From contig NZ_PKMC01000002.1 in assembly GCF_002849225.1 (NCBI RefSeq), positions 372,001 to 436,000 of the forward strand: a DNA stretch of 64,000 nt, in the 5' to 3' direction. The stretch comes from Actinomyces sp. UMB0138. GTDB lineage: Bacteria; Bacillota; Negativicutes; Veillonellales; Veillonellaceae. Below the pieces are notes generated by a model that saw only the letters and a list, made by a program, of their open reading frames with translations, had not been told where the DNA came from and did not search any database. Both the position numbers and the translations under genes were made by a program. Below, piece by piece: positions 8,610 through 17,488 of the stretch (the stretch's first letter is position 1; each line of letters begins with the position of its first letter).

Positions 8610-9599
8610 ATGCGTAGGATACCGGAACCGCAGCTGGATGTACTTACCATAGGGCGTTCTGGCGTGGACATTTACCCGTTGCAGACGGGAGTCGGACTGG
8701 AAAAAGTCACCTCCTTTGGTAAGTTCCTGGGAGGCTCCCCCACTAACGTTGCGGTTGCAGCGGCAAAATTGCGCCACTCCGCCGCGGTAATCACCGGGGT
8801 GGGCGACGACCCATTCGGCAGGTACGTGCGCAGCGAAATGCGCGCCCTCGGCGTGTACGACACCTACGTGAAGACCAGCAAGACGCTATCTACCCCGGTC
8901 ACCTTCTGCGAAATCTTCCCGCCAGACAATTTCCCGCTGTACTTCTACCGGCAGCCGAAAGCCCCCGATCTGGAAATTACCCCGGAGGATATTCCAGAGG
9001 ACGCCCTGCAGAAGGCCAAGATCTTCTGGATCTCGGTAACCGGCCTTTCTGAAGAACCTTCCTTCGGCGCTCACATGCACGCCCTGAAGGCTCGCGGGCG
9101 CGAGCACTGGGTGATTGCCGATCTGGACTACCGCCCCATGTTCTGGGAAGACGAAAAGCTCGCCACTGAACGAGTGGGAGAGGCCCTCCAATACGTCAAC
9201 ATCGCTGTGGGCAACAAGGAAGAATGCCGCATTGCGGTAGGCGAGACGGAACCAGACCGGGCAGCAGACGCCCTCCTAGATCGCGGCGTAGAAATTGCCA
9301 TTGTCAAGCAGGGCCCGAAGGGCACCCTGTGCAAGACCAAGGATCGTCGCATTGAAGTTCCAGTCACCGAAGTAGACGTAGTAAATGGGCTCGGGGCAGG
9401 CGATTCCTTCGGCGGCACCCTGTGCCACGGGCTGCTTTCTGACTGGGATCTACCAGAAATTATCTCGGCGGCATCGACGGCAGGTGCCCTAGTATGCACC
9501 CGCCTAGAATGCTCGACCGCTATGGCTTCCGAGCCTGAAATCCTCGACATGATGAGGGCGCACCCGGAGGCCGAACCACAAGTAACCGAGCGGAACTGA
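8610..9599 (+). CDS. iolC: 5-dehydro-2-deoxygluconokinase (IolC)
   Basis: 329 residues from ATG 8610, with AAGGAAGG 8 bp upstream. It is a PfkB/ribokinase-family kinase: GRSGVDIYPLQ at the N terminus, GGSPTNVAVAAAKL (signature 1), VKQGPKGT, and NGLGAGDSFGGTL (signature 2 with the catalytic Asp). IolC phosphorylates 2-deoxy-5-keto-gluconate. The order iolC then Cgl0159-like protein then iolB then iolD supports the call. The next gene starts 1 bp after the stop. Confidence 0.9.
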   Translation: MRRIPEPQLDVLTIGRSGVDIYPLQTGVGLEKVTSFGKFLGGSPTNVAVAAAKLRHSAAVITGVGDDPFGRYVRSEMRALGVYDTYVKTSKTLSTPVTFCEIFPPDNFPLYFYRQPKAPDLEITPEDIPEDALQKAKIFWISVTGLSEEPSFGAHMHALKARGREHWVIADLDYRPMFWEDEKLATERVGEALQYVNIAVGNKEECRIAVGETEPDRAADALLDRGVEIAIVKQGPKGTLCKTKDRRIEVPVTEVDVVNGLGAGDSFGGTLCHGLLSDWDLPEIISAASTAGALVCTRLECSTAMASEPEILDMMRAHPEAEPQVTERN

Positions 9600-9600
9600 C

Positions 9601-10464
9601 ATGTCCATCATCGAAAAAATAGCTGATATTCGCGCAACTGAACCCGAAAAGATTGCGCAAACCCTTGCTAACCGGAAGAAGGGAAGCGTGCCCAAAGACG
9701 GGGCAATGCTGATCATCGCTTGTGATCACCCGGCACGCGGAGCGCTCAAAGCGGGTGCCGACAACACTGCAATGGCAGACCGCGAAGAACTGCTCTCGCG
9801 CTGTGCTGAAGCCCTCGGACGCCCCGGCGTACACGGTTTTCTTGGCACCGCGGACATGATCGAAGACTTGGCGCTGATGGGAGCCCTGGAAGGCAAGCTG
9901 GTTTACGGTTCCATGAACCGCGCCGGCTTAGACGGCGCCAGCTTCGGCATAGACGACCGCTTCAATTGTTACGACGCGGCCGGCGTGAAAGCCGCCGGGC
10001 TGGATGGCGGCAAGATGCTTCTGCGCATTCATTTTGACGATCCCGCCACCCCGGCAACGCTAGATGCGGCTGCGAAGGCCGTGAACGAACTAGCAGATGA
10101 AAAAGTTATGGCCATGGTTGAACCGTTCATCTCGGAAACAAAAGATGGGCGGATTGTGAACAACCTAGAGCCGCAGGCGGTGATTCGCTCCATCGCGATC
10201 GCCGAGGGCCTAGGACGGACGTCCGCATATACCTGGCTAAAGCTGCCATGCGTACCTGACATGGAAAAAGTCATGGCGGCTACTACTCTTCCATCGCTTA
10301 TTCTGGGTGGGGAAGTTTCCTCAGATCCCGAAGCTGCGATGAATGGTTGGGGCAAAGCCCTGAAACTACCGAATGTCAAAGGCCTAGTGATCGGAAGATC
10401 GCTCCTATTTCCGCCTGACGGCGATGTCGCCAAGGCGGTCGATCAGACAGTGGAGATGCTATGA
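9601..10464 (+). CDS. Cgl0159-like (beta/alpha)8 protein, probable deoxyketogluconate-phosphate aldolase
   Basis: 287 residues. The segment MLIIACDHPARGAL near residues 35-48, KLVYGSMNRAGL, LLRIHFDDP and TWLKLPC resemble class I aldolases of the DhnA/LacD type, and LKLP could provide the Schiff-base Lys. Proteins of this family lie directly after iolC in Corynebacterium-type clusters, where no IolJ (class II aldolase) is present. None is seen in this window either. I infer that it splits 2-deoxy-5-keto-gluconate-6-phosphate to malonate semialdehyde and dihydroxyacetone phosphate. It overlaps iolB by 4 bp. Confidence 0.75.
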   Translation: MSIIEKIADIRATEPEKIAQTLANRKKGSVPKDGAMLIIACDHPARGALKAGADNTAMADREELLSRCAEALGRPGVHGFLGTADMIEDLALMGALEGKLVYGSMNRAGLDGASFGIDDRFNCYDAAGVKAAGLDGGKMLLRIHFDDPATPATLDAAAKAVNELADEKVMAMVEPFISETKDGRIVNNLEPQAVIRSIAIAEGLGRTSAYTWLKLPCVPDMEKVMAATTLPSLILGGEVSSDPEAAMNGWGKALKLPNVKGLVIGRSLLFPPDGDVAKAVDQTVEML

Positions 10465-11345
10465 GTGACAACGAAAAGTATTTGAAAAAAGCCGGTTCCA
10501 CCGCTCACGGACAGTTTGACACTGATGTCTGTCCCGAAATTGCAGGATGGGAATTTTCCGGCATCAAGGTACTGAACCTGCCAGCCGGCGGAAGTGAAGA
10601 GGTGGACTCTGATGGCGACGAATTGCTGGTACTGCCGCTGGAGGGGGCGTGCACGGTAAGTGTAGAGGGCAAGGAATATGAACTCGAAGGACGCGAGAAT
10701 ATTTGGACCGAAGTGTCTGACTACCTGTACATTCCTCGCGACACCACCTTCACTATCACCTCTAAAGAGGGTGGCCGCTTCTGCCTGCCCACTTCGCGCT
10801 GCAACGAGCGCCTCGAGGTGTCCTACTGGGGCAAGGAAGCCGTCAACACCTCCTTGCGCGGGGCTGGCCCGTGCTCACGGCAGGTGAACAATTACGCCCT
10901 CGGCAATGAGCTTAAGACCGACCACCTGCTGGTCACCGAAGTGTTGACCCCGGGCGGGAACTGGTCCTCCTACCCGCCGCACAAGCACGACGAACATAAC
11001 GAGAATGAGCGCAAGCTCGAAGAGATCTATTACTTTGAGGTGCGTCCTGGCAAGGACGGTTCTGAAGGCTTCGCCCTGCAGCGCGTCTACCCGTCTCCGG
11101 GCCACCCGATCGATGTGTGCACAGAGGTGCGCACGGGCGACGTTGTGGTTATGCCCTACGGCTACCACGGTCCTTCCGCCGCCGCGCCTGGCTACGACCT
11201 GTACTACCTGAATGTGATGGCAGGCCCAGCCGAGGACGCAACCTGGCTAATGACCGACGATCCGGTCCACGCCTGGGTGAAGGAAACATGGGGTGAGCAG
11301 CAGGTAGATCCGCGCCTGCCCATGACAAAAACAGTAGAAAAGTAG
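10461..11345 (+). CDS. iolB: 5-deoxy-glucuronate isomerase (IolB)
   Basis: 294 residues, double-cupin protein of the KduI/IolB family. The C-terminal cupin holds the metal-binding set SYPPHKHDEHNENERKLEEI and the later YHGPSAAPGYDLYYLNVMAG-like stretch with the conserved His. It converts 5-deoxyglucuronate to 2-deoxy-5-keto-gluconate, the substrate of IolC. The start codon overlaps the preceding stop (ATGA), so translation is coupled. Length is normal for the family. Confidence 0.92.
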   Translation: MSDNEKYLKKAGSTAHGQFDTDVCPEIAGWEFSGIKVLNLPAGGSEEVDSDGDELLVLPLEGACTVSVEGKEYELEGRENIWTEVSDYLYIPRDTTFTITSKEGGRFCLPTSRCNERLEVSYWGKEAVNTSLRGAGPCSRQVNNYALGNELKTDHLLVTEVLTPGGNWSSYPPHKHDEHNENERKLEEIYYFEVRPGKDGSEGFALQRVYPSPGHPIDVCTEVRTGDVVVMPYGYHGPSAAAPGYDLYYLNVMAGPAEDATWLMTDDPVHAWVKETWGEQQVDPRLPMTKTVEK

Positions 11346-11355
11346 GCAAACAACA

Positions 11356-13254
11356 ATGAAGAGCGAACCCAAAGTTAGGCTAACCGTCGGGCAGGCAATT
11401 GTCCGCTTCCTGGTGAATCAGTACTCCGAGCGCGACGGTGTAGAAAAGCGCCTTGTGCCCGGCACCTTCGGTATCTTTGGCCACGGCAACGTGGCTGGAC
11501 TGGGGCAGGCGCTGCTACAAAACGAGATCGATCCAGAACCGGACGGTGGGCGCATGAAGTACATCATGCCTCGCAACGAACAGGGGCAGGTGCACGCGGC
11601 GGCAGCGTTTGCGAAAGCTAACGAGCGTACGCAGTTCCTGGCTTGCACGGCCTCGATTGGCCCCGGCTCCCTGAATATGGTTACCGGTGCGGCGCTGGCT
11701 ACGACCAACCGCGTGCCCGTGCTGCTGTTCCCGTCGGACATCTTCTCTACCCGGTTCCCGGATCCGGTACTGCAGCAGTTAGAGGATCCCACCAGCCTGG
11801 ACGTGTCGGTCAACGACGCCTTTAGGCCGGTGTCTCGTTTCTTCGATCGCATCAACCGGCCCGAGCAGTTGATGCCCTCGCTGATGGCCGCTATGCGTGT
11901 GCTGACTGACCCCGCCGAAACTGGAGCCGTGACCATCGCCTTGCCGCAGGATGTGCAGGCGGAGGCCTACGACTTCCCGGAGGCAATGTTCAATAAGCGC
12001 GTCTGGCACCTGCGCCGGCCCGCTGTCTCGCCGGCGGAATTGGAGCGGGCAGTTGCTGCTATCAAGGCTTCCAAGCGGCCGCTCATCATTGCGGGCGGTG
12101 GCGTCAAGTATTCGCACGCCCACGAAGAGCTGCGCGAATTGGCTACGGCAACGGGACTGCCGGTTGCTGACACTCAGGCAGGGAAGGGCGCTATTACCTT
12201 CGATCACCCGTCCTCGGTTGGCGGCGTGGGTTCGACCGGTGGCGATTCCGGCAACCATCTGGCTGACAAGGCGGACCTGATCATTGGCATTGGTACCCGC
12301 TACAGCGATTTCACCACGGCGTCGCGGACTCAGTTCAAGAACCCCGATGTCCGTTTCGTCAACATCAACGTGACTAGCTTCGACGCGGCGAAGAACTCCG
12401 CGGTGATGGTAGTTGCAGACGCCCGCGAGGCCCTGGTTGCCCTGAAGGACGCCCTTGCCGGATACAGGGTGGACGAGGACTACGCGAAGGAAATTGCGGC
12501 TGAGCGCGAAGCTTGGATGAAGGCCACTGAAAAGTGCTACCACCTGGACCATGGTCCGCTGCCGGCTCAGACCGAGGTCTTCGGCGCTTTGAACGAGATG
12601 CTTGGCGAGCGCGACGTGGTAATCAACGCCGCTGGTTCTATGCCGGGTGATTTGCAGGCGCTGTGGCAGGCCAAGTCCGAGATCCAGTACCATGTCGAAT
12701 ACGCCTTCTCGTGCATGGGCTATGAGGTTCCTGCCGCAATGGGCGTGAAGCTGGCGCTGCCTGACTCCGAGGTAGTAGCCATAGTGGGAGATGGCACCTA
12801 CCAGATGCTGCCCATGGAACTGGCTACCGTGGTGCAGGAACGCATCAAGGTTATTTACGTGCTGCTGGAAAACCATGGTTTCGCCTCCATTGGCGCTCTT
12901 AGCGAGTCGCACGGTTCGCAGCGCTTCGGCACCCGCTACAGGGTGGGGGATGGCAACGCCCATAACGAGGACGGCGAACTGCTGAGCGTTGACATTGCGG
13001 CCAATGCCGAATCGTGGGGGCTGGATGTGCTTCGAGTGCACTCCATCGCGGAATTCCGCGATGCTTACGCGAAGGCAGCTGCCTCTGACAAGGCCACCAT
13101 GATCTACATTGAAACGGATCTGTACGGGCCTAATCCGCCGGCTTCGTCCTGGTGGGACGTGGCGGTGTCGCAGACTTCCCGCCTTGATTCGACCAATGAA
13201 GCTTACAAGGAATACATCGAATACAAGGACAAGTATCAGCGGCATTACTGGTAA
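11356..13254 (+). CDS. iolD: 3D-(3,5/4)-trihydroxycyclohexane-1,2-dione hydrolase (IolD)
   Basis: 632 residues, thiamine-diphosphate enzyme with the three acetolactate-synthase-like domains. Visible landmarks are EQGQVHAAAAFAKA (the ThDP glutamate, with Gln after it), the central FAD-fold-like domain with GGGVKYSHAHEEL, and VGDGTYQMLPMELAT (ThDP-Mg motif, GDG then about 25 residues to ENHG). It opens the ring to 5-deoxyglucuronate. It is the last gene of the operon; a strong terminator lies 35 bp downstream. Confidence 0.92.
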   Translation: MKSEPKVRLTVGQAIVRFLVNQYSERDGVEKRLVPGTFGIFGHGNVAGLGQALLQNEIDPEPDGGRMKYIMPRNEQGQVHAAAAFAKANERTQFLACTASIGPGSLNMVTGAALATTNRVPVLLFPSDIFSTRFPDPVLQQLEDPTSLDVSVNDAFRPVSRFFDRINRPEQLMPSLMAAMRVLTDPAETGAVTIALPQDVQAEAYDFPEAMFNKRVWHLRRPAVSPAELERAVAAIKASKRPLIIAGGGVKYSHAHEELRELATATGLPVADTQAGKGAITFDHPSSVGGVGSTGGDSGNHLADKADLIIGIGTRYSDFTTASRTQFKNPDVRFVNINVTSFDAAKNSAVMVVADAREALVALKDALAGYRVDEDYAKEIAAEREAWMKATEKCYHLDHGPLPAQTEVFGALNEMLGERDVVINAAGSMPGDLQALWQAKSEIQYHVEYAFSCMGYEVPAAMGVKLALPDSEVVAIVGDGTYQMLPMELATVVQERIKVIYVLLENHGFASIGALSESHGSQRFGTRYRVGDGNAHNEDGELLSVDIAANAESWGLDVLRVHSIAEFRDAYAKAAASDKATMIYIETDLYGPNPPASSWWDVAVSQTSRLDSTNEAYKEYIEYKDKYQRHYW

Positions 13255-13288
13255 AACCCCCAGGAAGTAGCTTTCTTGGGTTCGCTCG

Positions 13289-13322
13289 AAAATGCCCCGA
13301 CGCGCAAGCGTCGGGGCATTTT
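13289..13322 (+). terminator. Terminator of the iol operon
   Basis: A perfect 15-bp stem (13289-13303 with 13308-13322) with a 4-base loop ends in a T-run. It separates iolD from the independently promoted mmsA gene. Confidence 0.9.
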
Positions 13323-13435
13323 CCTTTCTCACCCCGGACTTGGGGCCCGGGTGTGGGTGGCCTGGCATTTGGCCCAACAGCAATGTAGAAGGGTGAAGAA
13401 TGGCGAAACCCGTGCTCACAATAAAAGCGTATTGA

Positions 13436-13476
13436 TAGGACAAACTGTTGAATGGTAGGACAAAAGACCGTAGTAT
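13436..13476 (+). promoter_or_regulatory. mmsA promoter with two TAGGACAAA operators
   Basis: TTGAAT (13448-13453) and TAGTAT (13471-13476), 17 bp apart, form the promoter. TAGGACAAA occurs at 13436-13444, just upstream of the -35 box, and again at 13456-13464 inside the spacer. The copies are 20 bp apart, close to two helical turns. The same core is part of the operator at 3644 and 24301. Confidence 0.65.
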
Positions 13477-13547
13477 GGGAGCAAGAGACCGAAGCAATTA
13501 GAGGCTCTTAGCAGACTTAAAAAGCAACTCATTGGGGAGATACTTTT

Positions 13548-15047
13548 ATGACCTACGTTGTCAAGCCTTGGATCGGCGGCAAAGCCGTTGACGGTAAGGG
13601 TGGAAAAGTAGATATCGACAACCCGGCTACCGGAGAAGTCATTGGGACCTTGGAGCTGGTAAGCCCCGAGCAGGTAGAAGAAGCCATCGCTTTGGCAGAC
13701 AAGGCGCAAAAGGAATGGCGCAACAAGTCGATTCCGAAGCGGCAGGAAGTGATGTACAGGTTCCGGCAGCTAGTCATGGACGATATTGACAATATGGCGC
13801 AGCTGTCGGTGGACGAACATGGCAAGACCTTGTCGGATGCGCGCGGAGAGATTCAGCGCGGCCTGGAAACGGTCGAATATGCATGCAACATTGGCGCCAA
13901 TTCCAAGGGGCAGTATTCCTACAACGTAGGTACCAATGTCGATCTGAAGGTCATCCGGCAGCCTCTGGGCGTAGTAGCCGGCATTGTGCCGTTCAACTTC
14001 CCCGCCATGGTCCCTATGTGGATGTTCCCGCTGGCATTGGCCACCGGAAATGCTATTGTACTAAAGCCTGCCAACGCTGTTCCCTCTGCTGCCTTTGATA
14101 TGGCGAAGAAGCTGAAGGAAGCAGGTCTTCCCGACGGGCTATTCTCGCTGCTGCCTGGCGACAACGAGATCACGAACGTCATGATCGACAACCCGGCCGT
14201 GCAGGGAGTGTCCTTTGTGGGCTCTACCAAGGTTGCCAAGCTGGTGCAGAAGCGAGCGATCGAAGCTGGCAAGCGGGTGCAGGCTCTTGGCGGGGCAAAT
14301 AACCACGCTATGGTGATGCCTGATGCCGATCAGGAATTCGTAGCAAAGTGGCTGGCTGCAGCCGCATTTGGTGCTGCCGGGGAGCGGTGTATGGCACTCT
14401 CTGTGGCGGTGGCTGTAGGCGAGGCTGGCGATGGCCTGGCCGAGGCGGTAAAGAAGCAGGCTGCCGAGATTGCTATTCCGGGGCAGGGGAATGACAAGAA
14501 GTCCGGTTTTGGCCCGGTCATCTCGAAGGCCGCCCAGGAGCGCATTATCTCTTGGATCGACGAGGCGGAAAAGATGGGCGCCAAGGTTGTTCTGGATGGA
14601 CGCAAGCAGACGGTGGAGGGCTACGACGGCGGCTACTGGCTGGGCCCAACCATTCTCGAGGACGTTCCGCTAGAGGCCAAGGCATACTGTGAAGAGGTAT
14701 TTGGCCCGGTACTGCTGATTCAGCATCGGGACTCCTTTGATGAGGCGATTGAGCTAATGAATGCCCAGACCGTCGGCAACGGCTCGGCTATCTTTACTAA
14801 TGACGGCGGGGTTGCCCGGCGTTTCGAGCACGAGATTGAGGCTGGCATGGTCGGCATCAACGTGCCAATCCCAACCCCGGTTGCCTACCACTCTTTTGGC
14901 GGCTGGAAGGATTCGCTGAACGGCGAGCACCACATTCACGGGCCCGAGGGCGTCGAGTTCTACACTCGCGCAAAGGCGATCACTTCGCGCTGGCCCTCCG
15001 AGGACGGCGTCCACGACGCGACGCTGTCTTTCGAAAAAGAAGACTAA
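13548..15047 (+). CDS. mmsA: Methylmalonate-semialdehyde / malonate-semialdehyde dehydrogenase (IolA/MmsA)
   Basis: 499 residues of the CoA-acylating aldehyde dehydrogenase subfamily. The Cys nucleophile is in GAAGERCMALS (near residue 283), the Asn-bearing VPFNFPAMVPMW and the GPEGVEFYTRAK C-terminal motif are typical of MmsA. It turns malonate semialdehyde from the inositol pathway into acetyl-CoA and CO2. It has its own promoter with two candidate IolR-type sites and its own terminator. GGGGAG precedes the ATG. Confidence 0.92.
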   Translation: MTYVVKPWIGGKAVDGKGGKVDIDNPATGEVIGTLELVSPEQVEEAIALADKAQKEWRNKSIPKRQEVMYRFRQLVMDDIDNMAQLSVDEHGKTLSDARGEIQRGLETVEYACNIGANSKGQYSYNVGTNVDLKVIRQPLGVVAGIVPFNFPAMVPMWMFPLALATGNAIVLKPANAVPSAAFDMAKKLKEAGLPDGLFSLLPGDNEITNVMIDNPAVQGVSFVGSTKVAKLVQKRAIEAGKRVQALGGANNHAMVMPDADQEFVAKWLAAAAFGAAGERCMALSVAVAVGEAGDGLAEAVKKQAAEIAIPGQGNDKKSGFGPVISKAAQERIISWIDEAEKMGAKVVLDGRKQTVEGYDGGYWLGPTILEDVPLEAKAYCEEVFGPVLLIQHRDSFDEAIELMNAQTVGNGSAIFTNDGGVARRFEHEIEAGMVGINVPIPTPVAYHSFGGWKDSLNGEHHIHGPEGVEFYTRAKAITSRWPSEDGVHDATLSFEKED

Positions 15048-15065
15048 TTTAGCCTAGCGAATAGG

Positions 15066-15103
15066 GCCTGACCAGGGAGTAAATCTCTGGTCAGGTCTTT
15101 TTA
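15066..15103 (+). terminator. Terminator after mmsA
   Basis: CCTGACCAG (15067-15075) pairs with CTGGTCAGG (15087-15095) and is followed by TCTTTTT. It is 19 bp past the mmsA stop. Confidence 0.85.
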
Positions 15104-15188
15104 AAGGTGTCCGCGCAGGCCGCGGCAAGTCAGGGGAGTGAAAAGACAAACCTGAACTATTCCTGAGAGTTTATGTAAAATGATTTTT

Positions 15189-16166
15189 ATGGCTAGGAAA
15201 GTAACCCAACAGGACGTTGCAGATCTGGCCTGCGTCTCTAGGGGCCTCGTGTCCATGGCGCTTCATGATTCCCCAAAGATTCGCCCCGAAACCAAAAAGC
15301 GTGTAGCCGAGGCGGCAGCGAAGCTTGGGTATCGGCCCAATGCTGCGGCGGCAATGCTGGCTTCTTCTAAATCTGGGCTTGTGGGGCTGATCCTGCCCAA
15401 TCTGTCTAATAGCTTTTACGATTCTGTGGTGTCGGGGGCGCGTACGGTAGCGAAGGATGCGGGGAAATTGGTGCTGGTTGCGGACACTGGCGCCGAAGCA
15501 GCTACCGAATTGTTCTCGGCCTGGAAGTTTGTTGATTTGGCCGTGGATGCGCTGATCTTGGTTAGTCCTATGCAAACCAAGGCACAGTTGATCGAGCTAG
15601 GGCGAAAGGCGCCGCTGGTAGTGGTTGGCCGGCCTTCTCCGGATCCGTGCGTGCCGGCGGTGTATGCCGATCCCAATCCCATCATGGAACAGATGGTTGG
15701 CCACTTGTATGAGGCGGGGTGGCAGCATCTGGTCTACGTTAATTATTCCGAGGACGCGGGTGAACTGGGGGCGCGCGATCGACGTGATGCGTTCCGTGCA
15801 AGCGTGAAGAAGAACAAGGCGATCACCTACGAGCTGACGATGGTAAGTCGGGATGGTATTGGGCGTCTTATAGATACTCGAATCGAAAAGCACGAGAGCG
15901 TTGCCTTTGTGGCCCATAACGACATGTTGGCGCTGTCGCTAATGTCGGGGCTAACCGTGCGGGGCCTGCATGTCGGGTTGGATGTGGGCTTAGTTGGTTA
16001 TGACAATATTCCAATAGCTGCCGCCCCCGAAATTGACCTGACTAGCGTCGATCAAAAGGGGTTCAATCTAGGGTGCTTGGCGTTGCTGCGCGCGCTTGGC
16101 GGTCGCAAAGAGCAGCAGTTGGTCGAAGAGGGAAATCTGATCGTCCGCTCGTCCTCGCGAGGCTGA
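15189..16166 (+). CDS. LacI-family regulator of the second inositol module
   Basis: 325 residues from ATG 15189; an in-frame ATG at 15180 adds three residues. The helix-turn-helix VTQQDVADLACVSRGLVSMALHD is slightly unusual: the usual VSxxTVSRAL is replaced by VSRGLVSMAL. A periplasmic-binding-protein-like sensor domain follows (SGLVGLILPNLSNSFYD onward). No Shine-Dalgarno is seen; TAAAAT at 15176-15181 fits a -10 box 7 bp before ATG 15189, so a leaderless mRNA is possible. It probably controls the genes downstream through the site at 16201. Confidence 0.85.
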   Translation: MARKVTQQDVADLACVSRGLVSMALHDSPKIRPETKKRVAEAAAKLGYRPNAAAAMLASSKSGLVGLILPNLSNSFYDSVVSGARTVAKDAGKLVLVADTGAEAATELFSAWKFVDLAVDALILVSPMQTKAQLIELGRKAPLVVVGRPSPDPCVPAVYADPNPIMEQMVGHLYEAGWQHLVYVNYSEDAGELGARDRRDAFRASVKKNKAITYELTMVSRDGIGRLIDTRIEKHESVAFVAHNDMLALSLMSGLTVRGLHVGLDVGLVGYDNIPIAAAPEIDLTSVDQKGFNLGCLALLRALGGRKEQQLVEEGNLIVRSSSRG

Positions 16167-16200
16167 ATTTACATTTTTGAAAAAATGATATTACAAAGCG

Positions 16201-16229
16201 TTGACGCGCGTTAAAAACTTTGGTAGCGT
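16201..16229 (+). promoter_or_regulatory. Promoter with LacI-type operator on the -35 box
   Basis: TTGACG (16201-16206) and TAGCGT (16224-16229), 17 bp apart. TTGACGCGCGTTAA (16201-16214) is symmetric at 12 of 14 positions with a central CG, the hallmark of LacI/PurR operators, and covers the -35 box. It drives the dehydrogenase gene at 16300 and lies right after the LacI-family gene. Confidence 0.6.
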
Positions 16230-16299
16230 GAAAGTCAACGAGACAGGACCCGGCCATTGGGTGCCCAAGCAGCACATTCTCAAAGAAGAGAGAGACGAA

Positions 16300-17481
16300 A
16301 TGGCAAAACCACTATCCGTAGCAGTCATAGGTGCTGGCATGGCGGGAGCAACCCACGCCAATGCCTGGCGGCAAGCAACCACCGTCTTCGACACCAATCT
16401 TCCCCCAGTCAGACTGGCAACGATCGCCGATGCCTACCTTCCTTTCGCGCAGGATGCTGCAAAGCGGTACGGCTACGAAAAGGCTACCGAAAACTGGCGC
16501 GACATTCTGGACGACCCCAGCATCGACGTGGTTTCGATTGTGGTGGGAAACGCCCTTCACCGCGAAATGGCGGAAGCACTGGTGAAGGCTGGAAAGCATG
16601 TTCTTTGCGAAAAGCCGCTGACCGACAAGATCGAGGACGCCAAGGCGCTCGCGGAACTAGAGAAGTCGGCTTCAGTACAAACCGGTACGGCCTTCGGGTA
16701 CCGGTGGTCGCCCTCGATCGCGAAAGCGGCGGAGCTGGCGAAGGAAGGTCGCTTTGGGAAACTGGTGAACTTCACCGGCACCTACCTTTGCGACTATGGC
16801 TGTGATCGCAATGCGCCCTTGGCCTGGCGCTACACCGGTCCGATGGGGTCGGGAGCGTTGGGCGACGTGGGCTCGCACCTGCTGAACACCGCCGAGTTGG
16901 TGTGCGGCAAGATTAAGGCCGTGTCTGGGGCCGGGTTTGCCACCGTCATCAAAGAGAGGCCGATTGTCGCCGGGGCGCAGGCGCTGCAGCGCGGCAAGAA
17001 AGTGCAAAGCGCCCAGATGGGTCCGGTGACCAACGACGATGTGGCGGTCTTTACTGCTTCTTTCGAAAGTGGGGTAGTCGGGTCCTTTACCTGTTCGCGC
17101 GTTGCGTTGGGACATCCCAACTCGCAGCGCTTTGAGGTCTACGGCACTGACGGGTTCGCTGCCTTCGACATGGCGCGGGCCGGGGAGCTTGTGGTACAAA
17201 CCCGTTCAGATGACCCAGACATTGCGGGGCCGCGAGTGGTTCTTGCTAACCCGGATTTCCCGTATTTTAGGGCGGGATCGTCAATGGCCTTCGGCGGGGT
17301 GGGAGTAACCCAGATTGACCAGTTCATCTACCAGGCGCATGCTTTCTTAGGCCAGGTCGCTGGGGTAGACACTGGATTGCCCGCAGTGCCTTCTTTCGAG
17401 GCCGGCTACCGGGCAATGCGAATCCAAGAAGCAATAGTGCGCTCCGCCAATGATGGCGGGGCTGAAGTAACGATCCGATAG
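16300..17481 (+). CDS. Gfo/Idh/MocA-family oxidoreductase (copy 3)
   Basis: 393 residues from ATG 16300, preceded by GAAGAGAGAG; the frame is open to 16201 but that stretch holds the promoter. IGAGMAG is the NAD-binding turn and LCEKPLT carries the conserved Lys. The substrate domain includes GALGDVGSHLLNTAEL, where the catalytic pair would be Asp and His. It belongs to a longer subgroup than IolG, typical of sugar or scyllo-inositol dehydrogenases. It is 7 bp before a TIM-barrel gene, so the pair may oxidise and isomerise the same polyol. Confidence 0.8.
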   Translation: MAKPLSVAVIGAGMAGATHANAWRQATTVFDTNLPPVRLATIADAYLPFAQDAAKRYGYEKATENWRDILDDPSIDVVSIVVGNALHREMAEALVKAGKHVLCEKPLTDKIEDAKALAELEKSASVQTGTAFGYRWSPSIAKAAELAKEGRFGKLVNFTGTYLCDYGCDRNAPLAWRYTGPMGSGALGDVGSHLLNTAELVCGKIKAVSGAGFATVIKERPIVAGAQALQRGKKVQSAQMGPVTNDDVAVFTASFESGVVGSFTCSRVALGHPNSQRFEVYGTDGFAAFDMARAGELVVQTRSDDPDIAGPRVVLANPDFPYFRAGSSMAFGGVGVTQIDQFIYQAHAFLGQVAGVDTGLPAVPSFEAGYRAMRIQEAIVRSANDGGAEVTIR

Positions 17482-17488
17482 GACAAAG

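Noticed and set aside
11779..13497. A 572-codon open frame antisense to iolD
   Set aside because: It mirrors the codon pattern of a clear iolD gene, lacks a ribosome site and shows no protein features.
17479..17487. Another TAGGACAAA copy near the start of the TIM-barrel gene at 17489
   Set aside because: It spans the stop codon of the preceding gene and the ribosome site within an operon, with no promoter nearby, so a chance match is more likely.
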